Of a stretch of DNA of 64,000 nucleotides, positions 54,709 to 62,585 are shown in pieces. Position numbers and translations under genes: made by a program. Position 1 is the first letter of the stretch. Each line of letters starts with the position of its first letter. The stretch lies in NCBI GenBank assembly GCA_965205925.1, contig OZ242183.1:1674001-1738000 (forward strand), given 5' to 3'. The DNA comes from CAYRJD01 sp965205925. GTDB taxonomy: Bacteria > Actinomycetota > Acidimicrobiia > Acidimicrobiales > Poriferisodalaceae. Under the pieces are notes generated by a model. It was given only the letters and a program-made list of their open reading frames with translations. It made no database searches and was not told the origin of the DNA.

Positions 54709-56074
54709 TAGTTATTGTCTTCTTAGCGAAACTAGTCAGGCCTGTTTCAACTGGAGCAGTGAGTGCGCCATCGCACACGGTTAGGCGGCCCTCGTGCACG
54801 GTGTGCCGCACGCGGCTGGTGAGCGTATGTCCTAGATACGGGCTGTTATGTGAGCGAGAAGCCAGATCAGAAACTGTCGGTTGCCACTGTGAGCTCGGGT
54901 CTATGACCGTGAGATTGGCCGGCGCATCGGCTTCAACAACGCAGCCTTGGCGGCCGGTGTTGTCTACCAAAGCCGCGGGCCTCCAGCTCATTGCCGCAAT
55001 CGCTTGTTCAAGAGGTAGATCGCAGCTACCGATCACAACCGCTGCTGTGGTTTGTAGTGCAAGCACGCCTGGCGGTGCAAGCTCGTATGGCACTTCCACC
55101 TGCTCGCTTCGATGGGGTGTGTGGCCACTGACGATGGCGTCAATCGTGCCGTCGCTCACACCGGCTCGCAAAGCGTCACGATCTTTGCTGGTGCGATACG
55201 GCGGTTGCGCTCGCAGTAGTGAATCAAACCCTGCACAATCTTCGTCTGTGAAGTAAAGGTGTTGAGCGGTCACCGCAGCGCTAACGCTAAGAGCGTCGTT
55301 TGCTTTGGCGTAACGGATGCGGTCAACCGCGCCTGCGGTACTGATGCGATCAAGATGCACATGGCAACCAGTAACACGTGCCAGATTTATTGCTAGATCT
55401 ACGGCAATTTCTTCGGACACGGCCGGTTCTGCGCGCAGGCCCAACCTGGCCGACACCGGACCTTCGGCTATGACGGTGCCCTCACAAAGTGTTGGTGTGA
55501 ACGGCGCAAGTGCCACCGTGGCACCTAAGGATTGCGCGTAGCGCATGGCTTGTAGCAACAGTCGCTCGTTGGCTGGTGCAGAAACATCGGTAAACCAACG
55601 AACACCCGCACGGAACAGTTCACCTATTGCGCTAAGGCGAATACCCGCTCGGGCTTCGCTGATCGTCGCCGCTTCAATCACCGTGCAATGAGCTTGCGTA
55701 GCTAAGCGTCGTTGTTCGGCCAGGCTTAGCTCGCTATCAATCGGTGGCTCGGTGTTTGGTTGCGCTAGCACTGCGGTATAGCCACCTAGTGCGGCTGCTG
55801 CGGTAGCAGTGGCAACGGTTTCTGCCTGTTCATTGCCCGGTTCTCCCAGGCAAGCAAATAAGTCAACGAGGCCCGGAGACACAATGCAGCCGTCGACTTG
55901 GAGTGTTTGAGTTTGAGAATCGTTGGATTTCTTGCCTGAATCTTGGTTTGGTAAGTCAGTCAGGCCAGTGCCGACTGCTTCAATAAGTCCTTCGCTCACC
56001 AACACATCGGCACGTCTACGACCTGTGGAATCGACTATTTCTCCGCCGCTAATTAGCAGCCGCTCAGATGACAC
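54701..56074 (-). CDS. Dihydroorotase-like protein, probably catalytically inactive
   Basis: A 457-residue amidohydrolase-fold protein in the pyrC position. The active-site motif D-x-H-x-H-L-R-E-P-G reads D71-LFACLGEPG: both metal-binding His are Phe73 and Cys75 and the substrate Arg is Gly77. The later catalytic D-H-A-P-H reads GHTPH, so the Asp is also lost, while NTEPP, the single His in CHVHLDR and the overall length are kept. Comparable inactive dihydroorotases (PyrC') serve as structural partners of aspartate carbamoyltransferase in pseudomonads. It overlaps pyrB by 11 nt. An active dihydroorotase should be encoded elsewhere. Confidence 0.88.
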   Translation of the reverse strand: MSSERLLISGGEIVDSTGRRRADVLVSEGLIEAVGTGLTDLPNQDSGKKSNDSQTQTLQVDGCIVSPGLVDLFACLGEPGNEQAETVATATAAAALGGYTAVLAQPNTEPPIDSELSLAEQRRLATQAHCTVIEAATISEARAGIRLSAIGELFRAGVRWFTDVSAPANERLLLQAMRYAQSLGATVALAPFTPTLCEGTVIAEGPVSARLGLRAEPAVSEEIAVDLAINLARVTGCHVHLDRISTAGAVDRIRYAKANDALSVSAAVTAQHLYFTDEDCAGFDSLLRAQPPYRTSKDRDALRAGVSDGTIDAIVSGHTPHRSEQVEVPYELAPPGVLALQTTAAVVIGSCDLPLEQAIAAMSWRPAALVDNTGRQGCVVEADAPANLTVIDPSSQWQPTVSDLASRSHNSPYLGHTLTSRVRHTVHEGRLTVCDGALTAPVETGLTSFAKKTITNA

Positions 56075-57161
56075 TGCTAACGCCTTTCTTTGCGTCGACT
56101 ATCGGACTGGTTTGAGCACTGGCTTGAGAGGTTCCGCCTAACAAAGAGAACAGCACCGCCATGCGTGCCGCAACGCCGTGGGTTACTTGACTTGTCACGA
56201 GCACCGCTTGAAGATTCTCAGCCGCATTGCCGGGCATGTTGAAACTGCCGGATCTGTCGATCACGTCACCCGCTACTTCTATGCCGCGATTGATTGGCCC
56301 GGGATGTGTAATGACCGCGTCTTTAGCTAGGAGGCTTGCTCGCTGTTTGGTTAGTCCGTAACTGAGCACATAGTCACGCAGCGGCCCTATCAGCGCTTCA
56401 TCCATGCGCTCGCGTTGCAACCGCAAGAGTCCAATCACGTCCAGGTCGCCGATTACTTCGTCGAAGTTGTGACAAATCTCTACCGGCCAGCCTGCAATAT
56501 CAACAGGCAAAAGACTTGGCGGGGCGATCAAGGTCAGTTTTGCACCAAGGGCTGCATAAAAGGCGATGTTGCTGCGAGCGACTCGACTAAAAGCGATGTC
56601 TCCCACTAAGCCGATGTGACGTCCCTTTAACGACCAGCGCTCGGCTTCGGGTTGTTCTTGATTTAAGCGTTGGCACAGTGTGTAGGCGTCTTGAAGTCCT
56701 TGTGTGGGGTGCTGGTGTGCACCATCTCCTGCATTGATGATTGAGACTTGGTTGTTTAGCCAGCCAGCAATCTGGTGCGGAACCCCTGCATGGCGATGAC
56801 GTACGACGATGGCATCCACACCCATGGCTGCAATAGTTTCGACCGTGTCGCGGATCGATTCACCTTTGGTAAGCGACGATGAAGAGGAAGTAAAGGTGAG
56901 GGTGTCTGCGGAGAGTCGTTTGGCGGCGAGATCAAACGACAGTCGTGTGCGAGTGGAGTCTTCGAAAAATGCCAGCACGATTGTCTTGGCTCGCAAGGCG
57001 GGAACTTTTGGGACCGGTCGTCGGTTGACCTCGGCAAACCGATCGGTGAGGTCAAGCAGCTGCAACAGATCGGGGTACTTCGTGGGTGTGTTGCTTTGGA
57101 TGGCGCAAGTGTTGGGAATGCCGAGATCGGCTGGTTCTAACAGATGCTGAGCTATCTTCAC
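56064..57161 (-). CDS. pyrB: Aspartate carbamoyltransferase catalytic subunit
   Basis: A 365-residue PyrB, longer than usual (about 310), with extra residues at both ends. The carbamoyl-phosphate motif is F66-EDSTRTRLSFDLA, followed by SSSLTKGESIRDT, HQHPTQGLQDAYTL near 152, the aspartate-binding LRLQRERMDEAL and ITHPGPINRGIEV. It condenses carbamoyl phosphate and aspartate. The start overlaps the pyrR stop by 4 nt. No pyrI regulatory subunit is present; the inactive pyrC-like protein next to it may replace it in a class A type complex (inference). Confidence 0.95.
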   Translation of the reverse strand: MKIAQHLLEPADLGIPNTCAIQSNTPTKYPDLLQLLDLTDRFAEVNRRPVPKVPALRAKTIVLAFFEDSTRTRLSFDLAAKRLSADTLTFTSSSSSLTKGESIRDTVETIAAMGVDAIVVRHRHAGVPHQIAGWLNNQVSIINAGDGAHQHPTQGLQDAYTLCQRLNQEQPEAERWSLKGRHIGLVGDIAFSRVARSNIAFYAALGAKLTLIAPPSLLPVDIAGWPVEICHNFDEVIGDLDVIGLLRLQRERMDEALIGPLRDYVLSYGLTKQRASLLAKDAVITHPGPINRGIEVAGDVIDRSGSFNMPGNAAENLQAVLVTSQVTHGVAARMAVLFSLLGGTSQASAQTSPIVDAKKGVSSVI

Positions 57162-57724
57162 TTTCGCATCTCGCCAAGCAGGACGCCTTCAAGGTGCACG
57201 TCGACCACTTCTTCACGCGTGGTTGGTAGGTTTTTACCGACGTAATCAGGCCTGATTGGCAGCTCGCGATGCCCTCGGTCGATCATCACCGCTAGCTGCA
57301 CTTCGCGGGGGCGACCAAAATTGGTGAGTGCGTCAAGGGCTGCTCGGATGGTGCGACCGGTGTAGAGCACGTCATCGATTAGCACCACCTTTGTGTTGTT
57401 GATTTCAAAGTCGATTTCAGTAGTGGCTTCGGGCAGGACGGGTCGCAGACCGATGTCGTCACGATGTAGCGCAACATCAAGCGTGCCGAAAGGAACATCT
57501 ACGCCGTCGATTTCAAATAGCCGTCGGGCGATAGCTACGCCGACTCGCACGCCTCCGGTTTGCAGTGCTATCAGCGAGACGCCTTCAACTCCGTTGTTGC
57601 GTTCGACTATCTCGTGGCTTATTCGCGTGAGCGCCCGGTTTACTCCGTTGGCGTCAAGGACGGTGCTTCTGGCAACGAATGATCCACCGTACGGTGGTGA
57701 CAACTGTCGCTCACGATCCGCCAC
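57158..57724 (-). CDS. pyrR: Bifunctional pyr operon regulator / uracil phosphoribosyltransferase PyrR
   Basis: A 188-residue PyrR from GTG 57724 with AAAGGA 8 nt upstream. The PRPP-binding loop is VVLIDDVLYTGRTI (about 108-121), and GVRVGVAIARRLFE and MIDRGHRELPIRPDYVGKNLPTT are conserved. PyrR senses UMP/UTP and PRPP and binds a hairpin in the pyr mRNA. Such a hairpin lies immediately upstream (57746-57763), close to this gene's ribosome-binding site, which favours translational control, as shown in mycobacteria. Confidence 0.97.
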   Translation of the reverse strand: MADRERQLSPPYGGSFVARSTVLDANGVNRALTRISHEIVERNNGVEGVSLIALQTGGVRVGVAIARRLFEIDGVDVPFGTLDVALHRDDIGLRPVLPEATTEIDFEINNTKVVLIDDVLYTGRTIRAALDALTNFGRPREVQLAVMIDRGHRELPIRPDYVGKNLPTTREEVVDVHLEGVLLGEMRK

Positions 57725-57745
57725 GCGCGCATCCTTTCATCCGTT

Positions 57746-57763
57746 CGAGCCTCTCTGGACCCG
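57746..57763 (-). promoter_or_regulatory. PyrR-binding loop upstream of the pyr operon
   Basis: On the mRNA strand CGGGUC-CAGAGA-GGCUCG forms a 6-bp stem with the loop CAGAGA. It matches the PyrR anti-antiterminator consensus ARUCCNGNGAGGYU at all fixed positions except the first base (G for A, still pairing as G-U). It ends 21 nt before the GTG of pyrR, next to the AAAGGA site, so bound PyrR could block ribosome entry. No terminator follows, which argues against transcription attenuation. Confidence 0.85.
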
Positions 57764-57784
57764 TTTTACGGCTGAAGCTGCAGG

Positions 57785-58189
57785 CTAGCCGTTACAGGGG
57801 GTAAGGCCACGCAAGCTCGCTTCGTTTATGACTCCGATTTCGCTTAAGAACTCGCCGCGCACTGGTGTGAGACCTTTCAATAGAACGGCATTAAATGCAA
57901 TCTCAACAACGGCGCGCACCACTGATCCACTAATGCAAACACTGCAACTCCGGGCACCGGTGGAGTAATAGCTGGGGTAATAGCTGGAATTATCGCTGGA
58001 GTCTTCACAGTTGGGTGGCAGCTTGCAGCCAGTACCACTTGAGCAGGAATCAAGCACTGCAGCTACTGCTGCTTCCGATTCGTTTATGGCGCGGTCTCTA
58101 GTGACTATGGCAACGGTGCTGTCAGCCGCTGCGCCAGACATAGCACCCAGAGAAAGAATGATCGCCAACGCGATGATCGGAGTGCTCAC
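57785..58189 (-). CDS. Small exported protein of the Tad pilus cluster
   Basis: A 134-residue protein with an N-terminal hydrophobic segment (about 3-22) of the pseudopilin/TadE-like or signal-peptide kind, followed by a Cys- and Ser-rich middle (CSSGTGCKLPPNC, CSVC) and a short hydrophobic end. A run of Asp/Asn/Tyr-Ser-Ser units is encoded by the 12-bp array at 57956-58003. I do not recognise the family. It overlaps the next gene of the cluster by 4 nt and is its last gene, so it probably serves the pilus or is a secreted accessory. Confidence 0.7.
   Translation of the reverse strand: MSTPIIALAIILSLGAMSGAAADSTVAIVTRDRAINESEAAVAAVLDSCSSGTGCKLPPNCEDSSDNSSYYPSYYSTGARSCSVCISGSVVRAVVEIAFNAVLLKGLTPVRGEFLSEIGVINEASLRGLTPCNG
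57956..58003 (+). repeat. 12-bp GGTGGAGTA-type tandem array (4 units) in a pilus gene
   Basis: ACCGGTGGAGTA, ATAGCTGGGGTA, ATAGCTGGAATT, ATCGCTGGAGTC. The units are read on the minus strand in a different codon phase (GAC TCC AGC GAT) from those in ispE (ACT CCA ACG GTT), which shows that the DNA unit, not a peptide, is what is shared. Confidence 0.85.
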
Positions 58190-58740
58190 GAGTCGGTCTG
58201 GCTTAATGCAGAACCAAGCGCAGAGTTTGGTGCAATGTCAATTGGAGGACTGCTGAAAGAGCTTTTGAAAGGACTGCTTATCGCTGTCGCCGTTACAGCG
58301 TTGCTGGCATCGTTGTTGACTTCGTTGTTGTAGCCAGGATTATTTCTAGTTGAGCCTGCGGAATCCCTCGGCGATGCTCCCAACAAAGGGCAGGTCGCCT
58401 TCACGACTAATACATGTTCGGCCAATACATGCTCTGTGTCCGGCTCAGTCAGTTTGACGAGACTTACATCGACGTTGAACTCCGGTGAAGCCGTATCGCA
58501 AATTCCGATCGCCGCCGTAGTCACAACGCTAACTGCGCGCTGCTTAGCTGCCGCATTAAGCGCGGCAGCAGAAATACGTTCCGGGGGTTGCGTCAACACA
58601 ACTGCGGCAGCATCTGCGCCTTTTTGGACTGCAGCTGACATCTGCGCCGATGCAAGCCCAACGTCGCCCGAATAGTTGACCAGCCAAATACTGAGTGCAA
58701 GCACTGGAATCAACAAAAGAAACCCTGTTGATTCCGCCAT
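58186..58740 (-). CDS. TadE-like membrane protein
   Basis: A 184-residue protein with an N-terminal hydrophobic helix (FLLLIPVLALSIWLVNYSG, about 7-25) preceded by MAEST, and a helical region GLASAQMSAAVQKGADAAAVVL typical of TadE/TadG minor pilins; a central domain has two Cys (ICDTASP, ATCPLL). TadE-like proteins are pseudopilins of Tad/Flp pili. EHVLAEHVL comes from a 15-bp tandem duplication (58409-58438). It overlaps the 134-residue gene by 4 nt and follows a second TadE-like gene by 10 nt. Confidence 0.75.
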   Translation of the reverse strand: MAESTGFLLLIPVLALSIWLVNYSGDVGLASAQMSAAVQKGADAAAVVLTQPPERISAAALNAAAKQRAVSVVTTAAIGICDTASPEFNVDVSLVKLTEPDTEHVLAEHVLVVKATCPLLGASPRDSAGSTRNNPGYNNEVNNDASNAVTATAISSPFKSSFSSPPIDIAPNSALGSALSQTDS

Positions 58741-58750
58741 TACATCACAA

Positions 58751-59164
58751 TCAGCATCTAACTAGTGCTTCAACCGCTTCCGCTGCAGGAGCCATGCCGT
58801 GATGGCAAACCACTGCTCTTGGCTGTGGCAATGGCAACCAAGTTGACATCGCTACCTTCACCCCCACTATCACCGCACAAGCAGGGCTGAGATTTACAGA
58901 CAGCTCGGTTGCGGTAGCCGTTGATAACTGCTCAAGTCGCTTCACCGCTGCTTTGGCAGCGAGCTCTTGAGCGCGCTTGGCTTGCTCAGCGCTAAAGCTG
59001 CAATCAAATTCGGGTCCGATCGAATCCGCTATTGCTTGCACACCTGCATGAGCGGCACTCAGTGCGGCCGCACGCCCGACGTGATTAACAAACAACGACA
59101 AGCCAATAGCCAGGCTGATCATCAACACGCCGAACGTTCGCAGAAGCGTTATGGCAGATGCCAA
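58751..59164 (-). CDS. TadE/TadG-like pseudopilin
   Basis: A 137-residue protein with one N-terminal membrane helix (about 5-28, ITLLRTFGVLMISLAIGLSLF) followed by the heptad-like ALSAAHAGVQAIADS region, typical for TadE-like minor pilins in actinobacteria, and a small C-terminal domain with Cys residues (FDCSF, SPACAV, VVCHHG, VRC). It lies 15 nt after the pilin candidate gene and is part of the same transcript. The family assignment rests on size, topology and place, not on a sharp motif. Confidence 0.72.
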   Translation of the reverse strand: MASAITLLRTFGVLMISLAIGLSLFVNHVGRAAALSAAHAGVQAIADSIGPEFDCSFSAEQAKRAQELAAKAAVKRLEQLSTATATELSVNLSPACAVIVGVKVAMSTWLPLPQPRAVVCHHGMAPAAEAVEALVRC

Positions 59165-59179
59165 GTGCTAACTAGTGCT

Positions 59180-59392
59180 TTATGTGCAAGGCGAAGTCTC
59201 GCCGTTCGTCGACGCCCAGTCCCCACCTAGTGCGTTACACAACTGCTCGGACGTAATTTGACTTAGGTCGACCTCGTTGTTGTTGGTATTGGGAGCGTTG
59301 TTATTCACCGCTGTCCATGCGACCGCAGTAACTACGGCCGCAATGGCTATTGACGCTGCGATAAACAGCAGCTTGGAAATAGCTTGATCCAT
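59180..59392 (-). CDS. Candidate major pilin of the Tad cluster (70 aa)
   Basis: A 70-residue protein: a seven-residue N-terminus (MDQAISK), one hydrophobic helix (about 8-29), an Asn-rich linker and a small C-terminal domain with two Cys (C52 and C69) that could form a disulfide loop. Size and place (directly after the TadC-like gene, before the TadE-like ones) suit the Flp-type or DUF4244-like major pilin. There is no clear prepilin peptidase site (G/A-FxxxE). The gap on its 5' side (59393-59488) holds small direct repeats (GAAGCGATA, GCGAAATA). Confidence 0.65.
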   Translation of the reverse strand: MDQAISKLLFIAASIAIAAVVTAVAWTAVNNNAPNTNNNEVDLSQITSEQLCNALGGDWASTNGETSPCT

Positions 59393-59488
59393 TGGTTTGC
59401 TACCTCTTCTTATTTTTGTCTCTTGCTGGGAAGCGATAACGAGAAGCGATAGCCAGACGAACTGGCGCGAAATAGGGCGAAATAAGGC

Positions 59489-60397
59489 TTAGGTAGTTGG
59501 CAACGTCGTCACAACCATCAGCACCACCACTACGCCTGCCAAAACTGCTGCTACCGAAGCGGTGGTTGCACCTGTCCGAGCGAGACGATCCATGCGTTCT
59601 CGGCGCTGAGCATCTAGCGAGCGAAGTACGCGTTGTAACACCTTGTCAATCAGCTCACTCGCCGCAGCCCCAGACCGTTCGGTGGCATTCACGGTTCCCA
59701 ACAAGGAAGCAGCCTCGCTGCCTTGCAGTTTGATTGCAGCGGCTGCAAGTGGATCTCGACCGGTTGCCACAGCCAGGTTGATGGCACCTGCCAGCGGCTT
59801 GAAGGCTGGTTCTCGAACCTGTTCGGCAGCACTAAGAGCAGCAGCGTTGGTTGGCTGACCGGTCGCCACTAACAAACGAATGCGGCGCATCCAAAGCAGT
59901 ACGGCTGCATCTCTGCGTCTTACATATCGCTGAGCAACAACGAAACGCATCACACGTGGTAGCAACGTCGGAATCACTACAACGATCAGCAGCAGCCAGG
60001 CGGTGACTTCGGCAACGGTCTGAGCACTAGCTATCGCAGGTTGCGCGCTAGTTATCCCGTTTTCCGTTGTAAAGCCGGTCCGTTGCTGCCATACATAGAT
60101 CGTCGCGCAGATGGCCACCAAAAGTGTGCCGAGAGCGGTAATGACGCCGATTCGGGTCGGCCCTAAACCGAGCGAAGCCAGCTCGCTTGTTCCTACTTGG
60201 TTTGACCGTGCTTGGGGTTGGCAGGCTCGGCTGACACTGTTAGAGCTACTGACATAGCTGGTACCGGTTAGCACTAGCCGTAAGGCCACTAACCCACCAG
60301 CTATAGCTGCTAGCCACACCACGTAGATGCCGGTGCCGGAAGTAACTGCGCTTGTGAGCACTACAGCACTTCCCATGCGCCGCTGAGCAGTTTCCAT
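59489..60397 (-). CDS. tadC: TadC-like type II secretion system F-domain protein
   Basis: A 302-residue membrane protein with about four helices (near 15-35, 83-103, 133-153 and 283-300) and the T2SSF core: RRIRLLVATGQPTNAAALSAAEQVREPAFKPLAGAINLAVATGRDPLAAA. TadB and TadC form the inner-membrane platform of the Tad pilus machine. It overlaps TadB by 37 nt unless a later start is used. The segment between the second and third helices carries small insertions. Confidence 0.85.
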   Translation of the reverse strand: METAQRRMGSAVVLTSAVTSGTGIYVVWLAAIAGGLVALRLVLTGTSYVSSSNSVSRACQPQARSNQVGTSELASLGLGPTRIGVITALGTLLVAICATIYVWQQRTGFTTENGITSAQPAIASAQTVAEVTAWLLLIVVVIPTLLPRVMRFVVAQRYVRRRDAAVLLWMRRIRLLVATGQPTNAAALSAAEQVREPAFKPLAGAINLAVATGRDPLAAAAIKLQGSEAASLLGTVNATERSGAAASELIDKVLQRVLRSLDAQRRERMDRLARTGATTASVAAVLAGVVVVLMVVTTLPTT

Positions 60398-61056
60398 CCG
60401 AACAAAGCCACTCCCAAAGTCATTGCAAATGAGACGGCTGGCCCGTCGCTATTTAAGAACCACTCCCATGTGCTGGGGTTGATGCGAGCCGAGCCAACGA
60501 CTATTCCAGCGCCGAGCAATATCGCAGCCGCCGTTTGTGTGAGCGAAGACGCAACTTGAGAATGGAAATGGCGTGCGGTAACAGCATCTTGCGTTGCTTC
60601 AGACTCGAGCACATCCAGCACAGAAGCCCACTTGCCACCACCCGCGGCTGCGCTAATAATGACCTCCGCTAACCAGGCAGCAGCCGCGGTGTTAGTGCGT
60701 TGAGCAAAATGTTGAGCGGCTATTTCAATGCCGTTGGTACGGCACTCTTGCGCCAGAGTTCTGGCTGACTCCCCGACTGCGCCGTCCATCAACGGGGCAG
60801 CTCGCGTGATGGCTTCGTTGACCGTGCGTGAAACGGTGGCCTGATTTGCCAATACTGAGATAAATCGTGCGGTGTCCTCTGCATCGGTGACCTTTCGACG
60901 ACTTACCGGAACCGTTGCAAAACACATCGCACTGACTGCGGTTACAACGGCACTGGACAATGCAAGCATCAACGAAGACGTAGTCACGACGGTAATCAAG
61001 GCAACGGCGATCGCTAACAAGTAGGGCCAGATGGGTGCTCGTGTGTTTGGCTTCAT
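60361..61056 (-). CDS. tadB: TadB-like type II secretion system F-domain protein
   Basis: About 231 residues from ATG 61056, whose ATGA overlaps the TadA stop (the frame runs on to 61164 but lies inside TadA). Hydrophobic helices lie at about 11-25, 28-46, 176-194 and 206-224, and the T2SSF core is FISVLANQATVSRTVNEAITRAAPLMDGAVGESARTLAQECRTNGI. It pairs with TadC as the membrane platform for pilus assembly. Gene order TadA-TadB-TadC and 4-nt coupling are standard. Confidence 0.85.
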   Translation of the reverse strand: MKPNTRAPIWPYLLAIAVALITVVTTSSLMLALSSAVVTAVSAMCFATVPVSRRKVTDAEDTARFISVLANQATVSRTVNEAITRAAPLMDGAVGESARTLAQECRTNGIEIAAQHFAQRTNTAAAAWLAEVIISAAAGGGKWASVLDVLESEATQDAVTARHFHSQVASSLTQTAAAILLGAGIVVGSARINPSTWEWFLNSDGPAVSFAMTLGVALFGWKLLSGAWEVL

Positions 61057-62579
61057 GACGGAGCGCTCGCGGTTTCGATGCAGGTATACAGCCGTTGTAG
61101 GCGTCCTTCGGGTTCGCCGACTGGGACCGCCCAGCGCTGCGTGGGTTGCAGTCGCCAGAGGCATTTGGTCTTGATTACGCCTGACTGCTCATCTATGCCG
61201 ATTAGCTGAGTTACGTCGGCTACCACGCGCTGGCCAGCTTCGTTGCGACCCATCCACACGCACAGATCCACGGCTGCAGCTATTTGACGTCGGGCATAAT
61301 CTGGCTCAGCACCTTCGGCACAGGCGTAGGCAACGAGCTTTTCTAAGACGCCCTTGCCCGGTTGGGAGTGCAGTGTTACTAAACAGCCGTTGACTCCTGA
61401 CGACATTGCATCAAGCAAAGCCGCGCAGCCGTCTCCGCGGATCTCGCCCACCACTAATTTGTCGGCGTTGGAGCGTTTGGCATCTCGAATGTGGTCTGCC
61501 ATCGAGTGTCGTCCGTTGCCGTCTTGATTTGGGTCGCGCGTCAATCGCTCATAAGCGTTGGGGTGGATGCCGTAATCATTTAAACGCAATTCGGGTGTGT
61601 CTTCGATCGTGTCGATGCGTTCGTAATCGGGCACCGCTGCCAGCAATGCCTGACACAAGGTGGTTTTACCGCCGCCCATTGCCGCAGCCACCACAATATT
61701 GGCGCGCTCGGTGCCAGCGACAGCTTCTAGCAACAACCGCTCGAGCTGCTCGCATGCCACGCCAAGATCCCGTAATCGCATCCTTCCAGCCAAATTTGAA
61801 CGCAACACCACGTTTGGTGGGCTGGTAACAAATGCCTCAGCGTGGAGCCGCCAGTTGGTGCCAACGCGAATGTCTAAGCGTGGATCAAGTTCGTCAAATC
61901 TCTGAGGCCGGTCGCCTGAGTAGGCAGCTAAAAACCGAACGGCTTCAATAAGGTCTTCGTCGCTAGCGAACGGGGAGTCCTTTATCTCGCGTTCTTTGCC
62001 GCAGTGTTGCACCATCATTGATTGGCCTCCGCGTATTTGGAACTCCTCTACGTTTTCTGTGTCGAGCAGATCTGTGAGGGCGTCAACCGCAGCGGTGGCA
62101 GCGCTACGTAGATGGATGGCGCGATCGCCGTGCTCGAGACGTTGCGGTTCGCAGGCCTCGCTGGCGAGCGCACGTCCAAGTCGTCTTAGAGTCCAGGCGC
62201 TACGGCGCGGTCGGTCGCTTCTTACTCGAATCGTGCGTGCATGCAACTCACTCCGGTCAGATGGATAAACACCGCCTGTTGACTCCAGCAAAACCATGGT
62301 TAGCGAAGTAATCGGTGCAGTAATAACTGACGTAGCCGCGCTGCTTACATGAACTAGAGCCGCTGCGGCAGCTTCACAAGCGCTGCGAACCTCAGCATCT
62401 GCATCGCTTTCGAGCACAGCCACGATTGCTGAGTCGGCGTGTTCGTGCAGCTTTGAGTCAGTTAGTGAACCGACAACGGTGACTGCGCCTGACTCATACT
62501 CCACGCCTTGGATCAGTGTCTGAACGATCCATGAGTGGTCGTTTGCTGACAGGTTCGTATCGATAACAATCAACAGCAC
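61053..62579 (-). CDS. tadA: TadA/CpaF family secretion ATPase
   Basis: A 508-residue GspE/CpaF-type ATPase that powers pilus assembly. The N-terminal 120 residues are poorly conserved and include the 12-bp-array segment VITAPITSLT. The middle has QIRGGQSMMVQHCG; Walker A is AAAMGGGKTTLCQALL (near 297, GGGKTT instead of the usual GSGKTT), the Asp box is IDTIEDTPELRL, Walker B is KLVVGEIRGDGC, and the His box is VTLHSQPGKG. It works in the cytosol with TadB and TadC. Confidence 0.9.
   Translation of the reverse strand: MLLIVIDTNLSANDHSWIVQTLIQGVEYESGAVTVVGSLTDSKLHEHADSAIVAVLESDADAEVRSACEAAAAALVHVSSAATSVITAPITSLTMVLLESTGGVYPSDRSELHARTIRVRSDRPRRSAWTLRRLGRALASEACEPQRLEHGDRAIHLRSAATAAVDALTDLLDTENVEEFQIRGGQSMMVQHCGKEREIKDSPFASDEDLIEAVRFLAAYSGDRPQRFDELDPRLDIRVGTNWRLHAEAFVTSPPNVVLRSNLAGRMRLRDLGVACEQLERLLLEAVAGTERANIVVAAAMGGGKTTLCQALLAAVPDYERIDTIEDTPELRLNDYGIHPNAYERLTRDPNQDGNGRHSMADHIRDAKRSNADKLVVGEIRGDGCAALLDAMSSGVNGCLVTLHSQPGKGVLEKLVAYACAEGAEPDYARRQIAAAVDLCVWMGRNEAGQRVVADVTQLIGIDEQSGVIKTKCLWRLQPTQRWAVPVGEPEGRLQRLYTCIETASAPS
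62299..62334 (+). repeat. Degenerate 12-bp array (3 units) in tadA
   Basis: GTTAGCGAAGTA, ATCGGTGCAGTA, ATAACTGACGTA are diverged copies of the GGTGGAGTA-type unit, encoding part of SVITAPITSLT in the non-conserved N-terminus of TadA. Same polarity as the other arrays. Confidence 0.55.
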
Positions 62580-62585
62580 TGGCTA

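Noticed and set aside
54759..55256. 165-codon plus-strand frame
   Set aside because: Antisense shadow of the pyrC-like gene; the minus-strand frame has clear family signals.
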